DNA of 64,000 nucleotides from Coptis chinensis (lineage: Eukaryota > Streptophyta > Magnoliopsida > Ranunculales > Ranunculaceae): positions 108,583,501-108,647,500 of the forward strand of contig CM027378.1 of assembly GCA_015680905.1 (NCBI GenBank), given 5' to 3'. The number at the start of each line of letters is the position of its first letter. Position 1 is the stretch's first letter. The notes beneath the pieces are model-generated. The model saw only the letters and a program-made list of their open reading frames with translations, was not told the DNA's origin and did no database searches. The position numbers were made by a program, and so were the translations under genes. This document shows positions 50,825-63,659 of this stretch, in pieces.

Positions 50825-53034
50825 ATGAATAAGAAAAATAAAACAACTAAACTCACCATGGTATAATTGATCAATCATGGCTCTAACTCATGGCAACGAG
50901 CACGAGGCACCTCGGGAATGGAAATGTAAGTAGCCTCCCCATCGTCCACACGACAAACATCCGAGGATTACTTGGCGCATACGAGCCGGATGATATGCAT
51001 TCAGAGGTTGTGGGTTGTAAACATGCTGTAGCGGATGAGAAATACGTAGCTCACGTCTCATCCCTTCTAGGCTCACAAACTCGAAGTTGCTAGCCCGACC
51101 AACAAGGGGCAACAACTGACCCATTGAGACACAGTTCCACCATCTATAATACTGATCAACAGTCTGCTCAACAACAAAAGAAGACGCATCTGGCCAAGGA
51201 CCACAACTGGCATGAACTTCATGAACTTGAGTTCTACTCCACGACTTAGCATCACTAACATCTGGTATGGGAGCACATGGAACTCCATAATGTCTAGTCA
51301 TCTGTCGCCACAGTACCAAACCTTACAGTCACGTGCGGCAAAAACAACTCTGTGATGTGATAACACACAAACATGCTGCACAACTGGATCATCAAAAGCA
51401 GTAGACAAACGCCAAGGTCTCCACTCAATAGATGACAATGATCTAATATCAATCTGAGCATTAGCCATGTAGACATTATTTCTAATAAGCCCCCTGTTAC
51501 GAGTCAAGTGAGGCCTTGACCAACTAGCAAATCTAGGGCGAGTATCAGCAATCATGTCTACGTTAGGACAAAGACAACGAAAGTACTTATAAAACCAAAT
51601 CTCTAAATTAAAAGTCTTGTGAATCCTGCAATCTGGGGACTTCTACTTCCGAATGTCTGTGAATATTTATCTAACGCCGATATCAATGTGACATATACTT
51701 AGCTACCAATGTCATAATCTCTCGTATTATGCATCATAAACATAAGCATAATATCCAAGTCGTACCGTAGAATGACCATTTGGAAATAGAACATACCCAA
51801 TAAAAAACATTAAAAAAACCCTAACGTACACATCAGCACCCTCACTACCGGGTAGAACAGTCAAAGCTAACTCCGCTCGTGTATTATGATCTAAGAGGGG
51901 TTCCATATATGCAGTCTTAATATTAGATAGCTTAATACCAGAAGAATCATAAGCATCCGCATCCAAGCGAGGAAAACTCATAAACATACTACCCATATTC
52001 TCATAATTTGTATTAAAAGGTATCGGTTGGCCTATACCGATACTCAACCCAGAAATCATGGTGAAGTCTAGTGTTGTGAACCCTAACTCCGCACAAGAAA
52101 ATTGAAATGTATGAGTTGTACTCCACCATCTTTCTACTAAAGCTATGACCACTGCCCAATCAGCCTTCTCATAATCTACATCAACCAAAAGACCCAAAGG
52201 TGTACATAGAATACTATCTCTACTATGTACAAACTCATCCAAACTCTTAATAACCTTCCACCACTCTTTAACACAAAGTAAAGCCGATCTAACTCGATAG
52301 TCAATAACTTGCTGATATTATGAAAAAAAAAATAATGCATATAAGATAAATAATTAATTGGTCCAACTCAACTAATTAATGCATAATATTCAAAATATTT
52401 AATCAAAACTAATTAATTATCTGAGAATTAGCCACAACACTCGACACGTGTTTTGTATCACGTGTAGAAGACACAACTTGCATATCAAGTACTTCACCGG
52501 GATTAAATTGCCAATCGAAGTCGTTTATTTGATACTCAAGTACATAGGGATGTTTATCAGTCGGCGCGACATCCTCGATTTATTCTCCCCCACCGTTTTG
52601 TACTTCTTCGGGTTCTTGTACCTCTCCCCCATCGCCAATGTCGTTTGTGTACTGCTAATACACATCGTCATCATCGTTATCACCGTCGAAAGGTTGAAAA
52701 GGATCCATATAAAATTTCAAGAGTTTAAGTAGGTTTTTGTTTTGTTTTTACTAAGGAGAGGGTTTATAATTGAGAGAAAAGTTAAAAATGATTGAACCAT
52801 GCAGTTTTAGTCATCTTTATATAGAAATAGCACGCGGTGTTGAGAACACTGTGCGGTTTTTGGAAAACCGTATGGACTTGAGCCTGTCAGATGGGCTTTA
52901 GTGGCGCGGTTTTGGAAAAACCGCGTGGGCTATATGGCGCGGTTTATCCAAAACCGCGTAATTTGATGTCGAAAATTTGGCTTCACTCATAAAGATGGTT
53001 GGTGTTTTTTTGGTTTCACTCCTAAAGATGTTTT

Positions 53035-54070
53035 TACAATCTTTCCTTGTTATTAAGTTCCAGAAAATATAGAACCGAATGGGAGTTTCAGAGCAATGCC
53101 ATTTGCTTAGTGTTTGTTTTGTAACTTGGCTTTCGGCTCTCAGATTGTTTTGTAACTTGGCTTTCGGCTTTCGACTTCAGATTGGGTGTTCTTGGATCTA
53201 TTGTAGTCACTGTTACTGTATTAAGTACACCAAAAGCTAAATAACGTTGATATGAATAGTGTCACTCCCTACTACTAAAGGTCCATTTCACACTTCAGCT
53301 TAATTGAATGGGACACGTACGTTCGGGGGACATCACTCAAACCACCAACCACAAGATGGGTATTAATCCAAGGACCACGAGTTAGCCAGCATGGCAAGTC
53401 AAAAGCCAAGTCTTTGTTGTACTTTCTTTAGCCCAAGCCAAGCCAGCCAAGTCTTAAATCTGCCTTTCCAGTCTTCTTCTCTCTCACTTTGAGGACACCA
53501 ATTTCACTTACCAAAAATCGATTTGGAAATCATACCAACATCTAATTTCAACGGAAAAGAGACTCGATTATGTGGAAGATGAAGTGATGAATGTTACTAT
53601 TACCAAATTTCTTCCACTCAAATTGTGCAACCTCCTTCCAATCTATTTCCTTTTCCATTGAATTTTCATTTTCTTCTTTGATCCTAAATCAAATCCCTAT
53701 TTGGTGAATTCAAATTGGATTTGTTATTTTACAAAACCAAAACCCACATATCCATCAGTGTTTGTTTGTTTGTTATTTTTTTAGTGGAAAATTTATTTAT
53801 AATGATAACGAGTTTTACAAATAATTAGGACAAGCGTGCAACAAGCTGCGCTGCAAGTCCTTTCTGAATAGCAAATCCTATCATTCTAAAAACAAACTCA
53901 TTAGACCCAATTGTCATAACGTTACTATTCATAACTTTCTGAAGTCTCTTGAGGATCTCAACATACTGTTGTCCCAAGAACCTAAAAATGTCGAAACTAA
54001 ACGGAATAAAACAATGCTGGTTAGCCATACAAGCTAGCTTCCTCATGCTTCTATATCTTCCATGTTGCTG
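53035..54070. repeat. Backbone repeat, copy B, middle part
   Basis: From 53218 (TTAAGTACACCAAAAGCTAA) it matches 10500-11276. 53035-53217 is sequence missing or reduced in copy A, with a short direct repeat TTTTGTAACTTGGCTTTCGG (twice, about 53117-53170). The minus-strand C-terminal coding relic lies at its right end. Confidence 0.8.
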
Positions 54071-57000
54071 CTCTCTGTCACGCCCCGAGACCCAACACAC
54101 ATCCCAAAGACGTGAAGATGAATCTCGAGGCGGTCGCTATCCTGATTCTATCGAAATTTTGGCAGAGCCTCCTTTGTTTAGTCGACATTTCGTATACGAA
54201 AAACCTGTCATAACCTGGACATCGTATAAAAAAAATCTTCCAACAACCATTTCCATATAAAACCTACTTTCTAAACAACAGAAAGATATACATACATATC
54301 CACCAAATGATGGAGTGTAACTATTACTCCAATACATCGTTTAGTACATCAAAATGACCTAGCTCTCTATATATACAACAAAAGAAACTAGTCTCTCTCT
54401 ATACAACCAAAATCACTCGACTCTGTCCCTCGTCAGGCATAAGGGAAACCCCCCAAATCTCCATAACCATCATCCCCAGTGGTAGGGAAAGTCTCCTCCA
54501 CAACGGGCTCGGCTGAAATGTTAATGTAGGATGAGCAAAACAACTATGCCCAGTAGAAACGCACATAGCCAATAAATAGTCTACTTATAGCAAAACATTT
54601 AAAACATGCATGGTTTCCATAAAAGTATTCAAATATCGTGACTATATATATACATCACTAACTAGCAGAAATCATTTCGACATGCTTCAGTGATATACAA
54701 AATAGAGTTTTTCATAATCATCATACAACTATTGTGGCACGATCCTATTAGAATGGTGAAGTGGTAACGACCGGGTAATCCACGGACATATCTCGGTTCA
54801 GTACTTTCCAGTGTGAACCATACATCGTTATTTTCCTGATTTTACCGGCAGGGAGATGAAATGTCGTTGTTGTGTTCGCATACACACAAAATCCCCAAAG
54901 CTTTTAGGGCTCGGTGGGCCCCGCGTGACCACGACCCCATACAGGTCACACCTAACTTACGGTGGTCAACCGCTCGATAACTGCTGACTGCTTCAAGATC
55001 TTGACACATCCGTGAGTGGACTAAAACTCACACCTCGCCTAAACCCTCATCGAGGTAACATGTAACATCACACAAGCTAAGCACCATACAAATAAGTGAC
55101 ACGCATAAAACATGGTTATCTAGAAAAGTAAAAGGGAATTCCCGGACTACATCCTGTGATGCATCCCTTTCAAGATGGCCCACCACCTCGAAAGGTGTAC
55201 ACCACGGTTGGAATCTAGAAATTAACTGCCGCCTCCTCAGAAATGCGACAACAGTTCCTTCTTTATAGGAATTCACCAATTCTTTTCCAAATCCCCTCAT
55301 GATAAGCATAGTAATATATATACTCGTATTACCGATTATTTCCAAATACTATAGTTACATATTTAGTTTTTCCTTTAAAACTGCTGGTTCTGTATGTGTG
55401 AGTTCCTGGATTTCCAACAATCGAGTAAATGCAACCTATGACTCCCAAACGGGCCAATCATAGTAAATGACAACCGATGATTCCCAAACGGCGAATCATC
55501 GTAAATAACAACGAATTCTAACCATGGAACAATCCAAAACCTCACACACAGTTACTTACAACCGGGTAATTCTTACCCACATTACAAAATCCATCTCTCT
55601 GTCTCCTTACTGAGACAAGAGACGAGAACCCTTCCCAAAACCAGTTTTGCTATTTTAACCAAGAAAATAATCCCCGCTACCCAGATTTCGCAAAACCATT
55701 TCACACGAAAGCTATCCATATATTTAATTTATATCGAGGAAATACAATGCAAAACATGAATATTACATATACATGCATGGTTGATACGCAAACTATCTTT
55801 CCCAATTTAAAACAATCAAATCATGCATGAAAATAAGCATGCTATATATTGGTATGTAAGTTCCTACCTTAGCAAGCTCCGTTCTCCTCAAGCCCACTTA
55901 ACCGAATCGAGCCCGCTTAACCGAATCCACTCTTATTTGACTCCTATAACATCATATACATATACGTCGACTATTAGAAGTTATCGAACGAACGAGAATT
56001 CTTATCTAACGTAACTCGAGAAGAATCTCGACGCTACAAATTTAGTTTCAAGAAATTCTTCCTCTAACTACAGTTAACAGAGCTACAGGCCATTTCTAGC
56101 ACTGTTACTCTGACAGGTCTCTGCAGGCCTTTATGCCCACACTAATCATATCACTTCCACTAACTATTAAGGTTTTTTCCACAACTCCAACTACAACCAA
56201 ATTCCACACCCTTCCATTCACATTAAATCTAGTAATAAAATAGGTGTGTGTTCATTCTCATTCAACCCATAATCAACATAATCTTAAACAAGGTATAGAA
56301 CCATCATGACTTCTCAAAAATGGAGTGAATGTATATATGATTCTTACCAAGTCAGTGAGATTAGCTTCTTAGCTATCTGCTCCCCCAATATCGCTCCACT
56401 CTATCTCCACCAACCGCTACTGTCGAAATTTAAAACCCCCAATTCAATTATTTTCCTCAATATATCCAATTCCATCGAAATTGGGTTTAAACTATCTAAT
56501 TGAGAATAAAACTAACTCACCTTTCACTTTGGTATGACGGAAATTCGGGGAAATTCGAATCTCGCGTTGTCGTGAGAAGAAACCCCGATAGCCACTCCGG
56601 CACGTCCACAATTTCTAAACTTCACACTTGACTTTAGTGTTTACAAGAGATGGGTGTGAAAACTGAAGGTTTTAATCGCTTGAAATTAGGCGAATTGGTT
56701 TTCTCTCTCCTAGGTTTTCAGTAGTGGGCGAAATGAAGAAGAAGAAGAACTTGGGTGCAATAGTTTGGTTTTTTGGTTTGGTGCGATTTGTTCTATTTTT
56801 TTGTCTTAACATGTTTAGCTAATTAAGGCCCGAGCCCAATATCTAAACTAGGCCTAAGGCATAATTAGACTCCTAACCACTAACTAATTTGACTTAGCGT
56901 CGTGATTATTTTTCGGCCTATCCAGCTTAATTTAATCTCCTACATTCTATCCCACCGCAGGCTATAATGATAACCCACTCATGCATGTAAGTTGTTAACT

Positions 57001-57958
57001 CGTGCGAGATTCGAACGCAGAAAAGCCGCTAACCGACATTTTTGTCAAATTTTCGTACGTGAGTTGCTTACCTAACGTGGCTTATGAGTCTGAGTTAAGT
57101 TTCATTAAGTTACGTAAGTTTGAAATGTAAACCCGACCGACCAATTACCTAAATGTCCCTAGGTTAAATATGAAATTTATGAAAATACCCTTAACACGAA
57201 TTTGAGTCTTTACACTCTCTTAGCTGCTCCTCACACCTCAAAATCACCATTCCCCAGCCCTGCCAATGGAGAGGCTCCAGTTACATCAACACATGCATAT
57301 TTTCACTCATACCAACTATAAATCAAGACATCTGTAGGCCGAAGTGTCGATCTGCCCTCATTCGGATAAGTGAGAAAGTTAACAGGAGCTTCTTTATTCA
57401 CTCGTACCCAGCCCTCCAAAATGCATGACATAAAATGTCTCTAACATGATCATGTCGGTATTTAAAACTGGGAAAATATCTACAATGTGCTGCATGGTCC
57501 CTAAAAACATCTAATTAGCTCTTTTTGCATACAGGGCAAAGACCACCATCGAAGTTCAGAGGAATCATAAGATGGTACCGGAGAATGGCACGATACTCTA
57601 CCTGTGACATACGCTGTCCAAGTCCCTCAATTGGAATAGCAAGTAGGAAATCTTTCGCCTGTAAGCACCCAATGCCTGCTTTCTGACGAGCAAATAACTC
57701 AAACTCCCTATCAAGATCTGCAATAATCTTATCGTAGAACGCTTCCACCAAATTTTTTTGGGGTTTTGAGGGGACGGTAACATTCACAGCCAGAGAATTA
57801 AGATCAACATCGAGTAGATAGAGACGCAGTGCACTGTTAGCATCATCAAGAATCTCATCCGCCAAAAACTTTTTTTTTTCATGAGATATGAAAGTTTCTC
57901 TTTTGAGTTTCAATGAGGTTTTAATGGTGGATTTTGTTTCTACTGGCTTGACAGACAT
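53825..57958 (-). pseudogene. Uncharacterised plant protein, copy B, split by a solo LTR
   Basis: Better preserved than copy A. From ATG 57958 an open frame of 147 codons reads MSVKPVETKSTIKT, KKFLADEILDDANSALRLYL, EAFYDKIIADLDREFELFAR and RMSQVEYRAILRYHLMIPL, ending CPVCKKS. The reading continues, with breaks, as RHDHVRDILCHAF and RVNKEAPVNFLT to about 57220. Beyond the solo LTR it resumes at about 54070 with KLACMANQHCFIPFSFDIFR and RMIGFAIQKGLAAQLVARL (53825). The ending AIQKGLAAQLVARL is characteristic of this family in plant genomes. Role unknown; not translatable as one protein here. Confidence 0.62.
54076..57214. mobile_element. Solo LTR with 5-bp TSD CTCTC
   Basis: 3139 bp starting TGTCACGCCCCGAG and ending GAGTCTTTACA, flanked by CTCTC (54071-54075, 57215-57219). 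The uninterrupted site in copy A reads TTGCTCTCTTAGC (about 25185-25197). No PBS, PPT or coding region inside. The left end TGTCACGCCCCG is the reverse complement of the CGGGGTGTGACA-like end of the array LTRs, so it probably lies in minus orientation. A solo LTR is the usual product of LTR-LTR recombination. Confidence 0.85.
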
Positions 57959-58455
57959 ATGGCCGGGTTCTCAAAAGCCATTAAAATGAAAGATAATTTG
58001 AAAATTTTGTACTTGGGTTTTGATTAGTTTGATAAAAATTTTGAAGTTGATGGTAGGAGTGAACAATGTGAATTTGATGAACTTGCTGGCTTGGCTTAGC
58101 TTGGGCTTATGAGAAAAGGCAGTAAAGGCTAGCTTTGGACTTGCCATGCGGCCAACTCTTGGTCCTTGGATCCCATCTAGTGGTTCTTACCTTGAGTGAA
58201 ACTAAATGTCAAATATATATGTCCCTATAACGCCTCCCTAATTGAATATGAGCTGATGAATTCTCTTTCGTAAGCAAGCATACCTCATCTAGTCATCTTT
58301 GAGTCAAACTAGTAATATATCATTTAATTGAAATGCTCTTTTGTTTCTAAATTCTAATGCATCTAGTCATCTTTGAGTCAAACTAGTAATATATCATTTA
58401 ATTGAAATGCTCTTTTGTTTCTAAATTCTAATGCAGTGGGGAAAAAAAATAACCA
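57220..58455. repeat. Backbone repeat, copy B, right end, with 74-bp tandem duplication
   Basis: Matches 25170-26391. 58287-58360 and 58361-58434 are identical 74-bp units (ATCTAGTCATCTTTGAGTCA ...), present once in copy A. After about 58455 the copies diverge: copy B continues as ordinary DNA, copy A into the NUPT. Confidence 0.85.
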
Positions 58456-59769
58456 ATTGAGAAAAAAAATTGAGATATAGGAATTCACCATCCCATGGGC
58501 ATGTCGCATGTTACATAAACGTTCGAGCCATAGTTGCTTGCATGCTTTTTATAATCATTTGGTGGCGTTCTTTTTCTTTTTTTATCATTATTATGAGAAG
58601 GACAAAAACTGGGCTACTTCCGATTTCTTTATAATCACTAACATAAGATCACGGGTACTTTGAATATTTGCTTAAGTAATCACTAACTTTTCCATGTATA
58701 TTTTCATGGAAGACACAACATACTTTAAAATTCATCGGGCAAGGGTTGGAGATCGAATTGTGGCAGATATCCAGGTATGTCTATAGCTAAACTCAAATTT
58801 GAGAAGTGAATATCTTATAAACTTCTAAATTATTTCATAGATGAATAGATGTATTGATTGTTGTATACCCTGTTTTTCAAATTGCTTTGGCTATTTCACT
58901 GTTAGCAGTTGCATTTAAGACTTTCAAGTGCTTATTGTTACATGATCATATTCTTTTCACTAAACCAAACTCTCCAACTTGCGTATCTAACATTGCATAC
59001 ATCTTTGATTGGGTTCAAATAATTCTCTTCATATCAGGATTTCATCTTCAGCATGTAGCCAAGCGTTGTGGATTAGTGGAATTTTATTTTCATTGTAACC
59101 ATGAGTATTGTATCTTACTCATATCAAAATTTATAAATATTTTGTTAACTTTTATTCAATGAGTTATAGTGTTGATGCCTTCCACAGGCGTAAGCTCCAA
59201 CTACTAAATAGGTTTTCTTAAAGCAATTCACAACTTACCAACACGACCACAAGTTAACTAGACATACATTCAATACACACATTTTTCTCTTTAGAGTCTC
59301 TCAATTCATGATTTTTTTTAATTAATTAATTTATTATTATGTAGTCAATTCAATTATTTTCCGTTGTATGCAGAAATTTATGTAGATTGCTTCACTGTCT
59401 TAAGTTTTGTATTTATTATATGTTCTAGGGATATAGATCATCTAATCATGAATGGTAAACTTAACTGATAGAACCACATTATGATGTTTACTAAATTATG
59501 TGCTTTTACTATTGATACTATTCCAATAAGTTTAAATAAATGTCATGAAAATGTCTTGGGTTCTCTACAAAATATTTGTAAATGGTATCTGTTAAATATA
59601 TTGTTCAAGTCATTCAAATAATGTTTACCATTGGGTAATTGTTAAGCCTAAGGAGTAGCTTTGTCAAATAGTGCACGTACCTGATTGCCCTACCGAAGCA
59701 AGGAAATAATATATATAAAAGATGAATTTCCCCACCACATGATACGGTAAAAACTATCATTGATGGTTG
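58456..59769. other. Intergenic, no gene recognised
   Basis: AT-rich. A short exon-like stretch ends in a GTATGT donor at 58772 (FKIHRARVGDRIVADIQ), but I cannot assign it. The plus-strand ORF 58854-59162 is hydrophobic and unassigned. Confidence 0.4.
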
Positions 59770-60046
59770 TTGCTACATCTAATTGTGTAGGTATCAATAT
59801 TGGGATGAGAGATGCATTGGAAAGTGCAGGGCGTAGGTAAAACTTTCGCAATTTTACTAATTCCATGGCAGAGATATGAGCCATACGCTTGAGGTGGCAC
59901 ATGTTACCAGTAAGGAGAATTGGTTATGGAAACTTATTAAGATAGTGTAAATTGCGAACGGGTGATTTTGAGGAAGTTGATATTTGTTATAGGGGTCAAC
60001 AAGCAAACAAGGCAGCTCATTTGCTAACGTTTATTCGTTGTGGTTG
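59770..60046 (+). pseudogene. RNase H-like (retroelement RVT_3) domain relic
   Basis: Frame fragments read NFRNFTNSMAEI-stop-AIRL and DICYRGQQANKAAHLLTFIR, resembling the NNMAEL..A and REANKxAHxLA motifs of the RNase H-like domain in plant LINE-type or transferred retroelement proteins. Stops and shifts are present. Low certainty because only short motifs remain. Confidence 0.4.
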
Positions 60047-60476
60047 ACAAGCAAGTATGGTTGCTCTCTCAACTATGTTTCAGTGCAAGTTTTGTAATTT
60101 TGATTTTGTGAAATATTAGATGTCTTGCTTCATTTTACGTCAGATTTTATCTTTGTAGGTTTATAACATGATCCAACAGAATAAAATAGAAAATGTTACC
60201 ACCTGTTCATCATACAAAAATGGGCTTATGCATTAAGCACATAAAAAGTGACCCTCTTCTAATGAAAAGATGCATTTGGCCCCACTTTCTGTATGAAATT
60301 CTGAATAACTCGAAGTGTCGAACAACTGACATTAAATTGTTTCCACGTGTTTATTATACAAATACGATTTTGTAGTAAGTACATCAACCAAAATACTTTA
60401 ACTTGAAAATTAACAGGCCCAGACATAATAAGTTTTAAAATAGCAGGCCCGACCACAGATCGAGCTGCATGGCTAG

Positions 60477-61110
60477 TTTTCCTATTATAATAGGAATTCC
60501 TCTCCTATTGAAAAAGAAAAATCTAGCAGTTCTAATTAAAACAATAATCCTTCTACTATTAAAAACAGAAATACGGGTTTTTAAAACTTAATCAAAACAA
60601 TTTGTCGAGAAATTAAAATGGGTTTTTAAAACTTGATTAAAACAATTTGTTAGAAAATTAAAATGGGTTAGCGATGAAAACATGAATCACGATTTATTAG
60701 AAAATTTATATATGTATAGTTATGATTGTTGAACAAGTTTTCAAAAGAGCCGGTGCGTATGCGTATTTAAGGGCATACTTTATAGTTAATATTAAAGCTT
60801 CCATAAGGGGTATTTTTCTAGCTCTATTAAAATTCCACATCATCAACTCCTATTAAAACGGAAATTCCTTTCTTATTGAGAAGAGAAATTCTAGCACTTC
60901 TAATTAAAATGGGAATCATTCTCCTATTATAATGAGAATTTCTCATTTATTGAAAAAGAAAAATCTAGCACTTCTCCATTGATAGATCTACTAAACCTAA
61001 AGTCAGTCTTAACTCACTCTCAAAAGAACTTTATATCGTGATCATCAAATGTATAAATTGTTACAAATTATTGTGACACGGGTAATTGTCCAGGTAAAAT
61101 CAATTAAGAC
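60477..61110 (+). mobile_element. Truncated Helitron-like elements, second locus
   Basis: 60477-60785 is a 5'-truncated unit of the family at 31421-32356, ending GGGCATACTTTATAG. 60786 onward (TTAATATTAAAGCTTCC) begins another unit with a different interior (TTGATAGATCTACTAAACC; GATCATCAAATGTATAAATT). That interior is repeated at 63848-64000. Confidence 0.6.
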
Positions 61111-61872
61111 ATGGACAATCCTTAGCAGTCGATTCCGTAGCACAACATTCTCAATTTATCATTCATTTTCTCGATGTAGGTTTATTCATTTTCTCAATGT
61201 AGATCAATTTAGTTCTTATGGATTTATGAGATTTCTTTTATTTTAACATAATAGCTACATTAATTTTTGTAGGAAACTAATTAAATTTTCTTTGTGATCC
61301 TATCATATGCCCTATCAAAATGATCCCTTATGAGATCTAGTACTATCTTAACTGTCGAGTAAGTACCCATACCACGACAGTTTATTGCCAGCAACATTGT
61401 AATATAGACTCTTCAACTCAGCACAGAATACCAATACCAACAATCGATGAAAGAAATTGTTTTGATATGCCGTAACTTTGGGCATATACTACCACCTTAG
61501 GCAGGCACCACCATCAAACTGATAACAAAAAAGATTGGAAATAGAAAAGGTAGAGAAATATTCTATATTTATCACTACTGAACCCAACCCGCCCTTAGTC
61601 GGCATATATTTATCTAAACAATCGCCTAGACCTCTTCACTGTTTCACTGCCGATGTCATCTTCACTGCCAGATTAGCCCTTGTAACCTCAATCGAATCTC
61701 AATCAAAATCTCTACAAAACACTTGTCTAAAAGGTAGGAAGATAACCAAGACGAACAATACCCATAAAGAACACTGATCAAATCTATTCCGGTAAAAGCA
61801 ATCAACATTAATCACTAGGTAGCTAGCTAAGCACAACAAAAGGAAAGAAGAAGCTTTAATAATATAAACAAC
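61111..61872. other. Intergenic, no gene recognised
   Basis: AT-rich; short unassigned ORFs only. Confidence 0.5.
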
Positions 61873-62100
61873 TCACCCAACACTCCCAAGTTTAGATTGA
61901 GTAACATTAACAGCAATATTAGCATTAACAACTTGTGTATCACCATATAAAGTAATCTCATGATCAAAGTTAACATCTTTAGCAAACCTCTTTAAGGAAA
62001 ATGAAGAGATTGGTTTTGCAACTAGATGAGTAACTAAGCAGAAAACAAGTAACAACAGAACTAAAAATGAGTACCTGGGTACAGAAAATGCCGCCATCAT
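61873..62100 (-). CDS. L-type (legume) lectin-domain N-terminal exon, probably a fragment
   Basis: 75 codons: a hydrophobic signal peptide (FLVLLLLVFCLVTHLVA), then PISSFSLKRFAKDVNFDHEI and TLYGDTQVVNANIAVN. This is the start of the legume-lectin domain of secreted lectins and lectin receptor kinases. The reading ends at a plausible donor AGTGTTGG|GTGAGT near 61876. No second lectin exon was found in the about 800 bases downstream on the minus strand, and most lectin receptor kinase genes are intronless, so truncation is likely. Confidence 0.45.
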   Translation of the reverse strand: MMAAFSVPRYSFLVLLLLVFCLVTHLVAKPISSFSLKRFAKDVNFDHEITLYGDTQVVNANIAVNVTQSKLGSVG

Positions 62101-62339
62101 TTTTCCCCGTGGGTTATTGAAAGCTCATTTGAGTACTAGACTTTGGTTTATGAATCTGTGATGAGTTGGTGTGAAGGTTGAGGAGAGACGTTTTTTTTTT
62201 GTCAAGTAGTGGGGTTTGCTGACAAAGGGAATGGACTAAAAGAGATGCTAAAGCAGAAACCTTTTTTTTTTCCACTTTATTCCAAACTCTCTAATCCACC
62301 AATGACCCCTTGTTCCAATATTCTCATTACATTGTGCAC

Positions 62340-62604
62340 ATATATATCGGATATCTCGCCGATATATATCGGATATCTTACCGATATATATCAGAAATAT
62401 TTATATTAAAAAATAGTCAAAAAGTCAAACGATATATATCATAAATATCACATATATCGGTTATATTGGTGATATAAAGTTTTATATTGGAAATTCCGAT
62501 ATATATCGAGAAAAAAAGATTCAATATTCGATGGATATATATCGAATATATCGATGTCGGTGTAAAAAAAAAAATGATATATATCAGTGATATTTTGGGC
62601 CTTG
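62340..62604. mobile_element. Relative of the CGATATATCGG MITE, left-truncated
   Basis: Shares GATATATATCGG / CCGATATATATC repeats and the right end ATATTTTGGGCCTTG with 39456-39883. The matching left end is absent, so no target duplication can be shown. Confidence 0.65.
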
Positions 62605-62806
62605 GTTCGTATAACGTGCTTTTTTTTTTGCTAGTTTTCAATAAATTTTGCTTTCATGTGATGAATATCTTGTAGACCTTACCATACTAGTGTGTCCCAT
62701 GGGCCTCCAGCCCACTTCATACTTTGGCGCTTTGTTTTTTCTATTTATTCAATTTGGAAATGGCATGATATTATTATAATGATATATATAGGGTAGAATG
62801 GTAGAT

Positions 62807-62855
<49 letters not shown>

Positions 62856-63116
62856 GGTAGATGAGATGGGATAGGATGGTTTTTAATTTGGGACCCCTAT
62901 TAATTGGGCTAGGGTACTCTTAAGCGTATATTAGGCAATTTATTCCTTTAGACTAGTCTTGTTGGGATATATTAGGCATTAATGCATTATGAGAAAAGAA
63001 TGCAATGAAGGCATACAAATACAAAACAATGGGTGGGAGGACTTTATAAGAGGGGAAAAATACCATCATTTTGCTTAACCATAGCTCATAAATTCTTTGC
63101 ACCCAAATAGCAACAA
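62605..63116. repeat. Repeat flanking the Helitron-like array, copy 2, with (AT)n
   Basis: 62856-63116 matches 31081-31420 (GGGTAGATGAGATGGGATAG; CAATTTATTCCTTTAGACTA; CATTATGAGAAAAGAATGCA). An (AT)n run lies at 62810-62850. Confidence 0.8.

Positions 63117-63659
<543 letters not shown>

Noticed and set aside
58854-59162. 102-residue hydrophobic plus-strand ORF
   Set aside because: AT-rich composition gives apparent membrane segments; no conserved motif.
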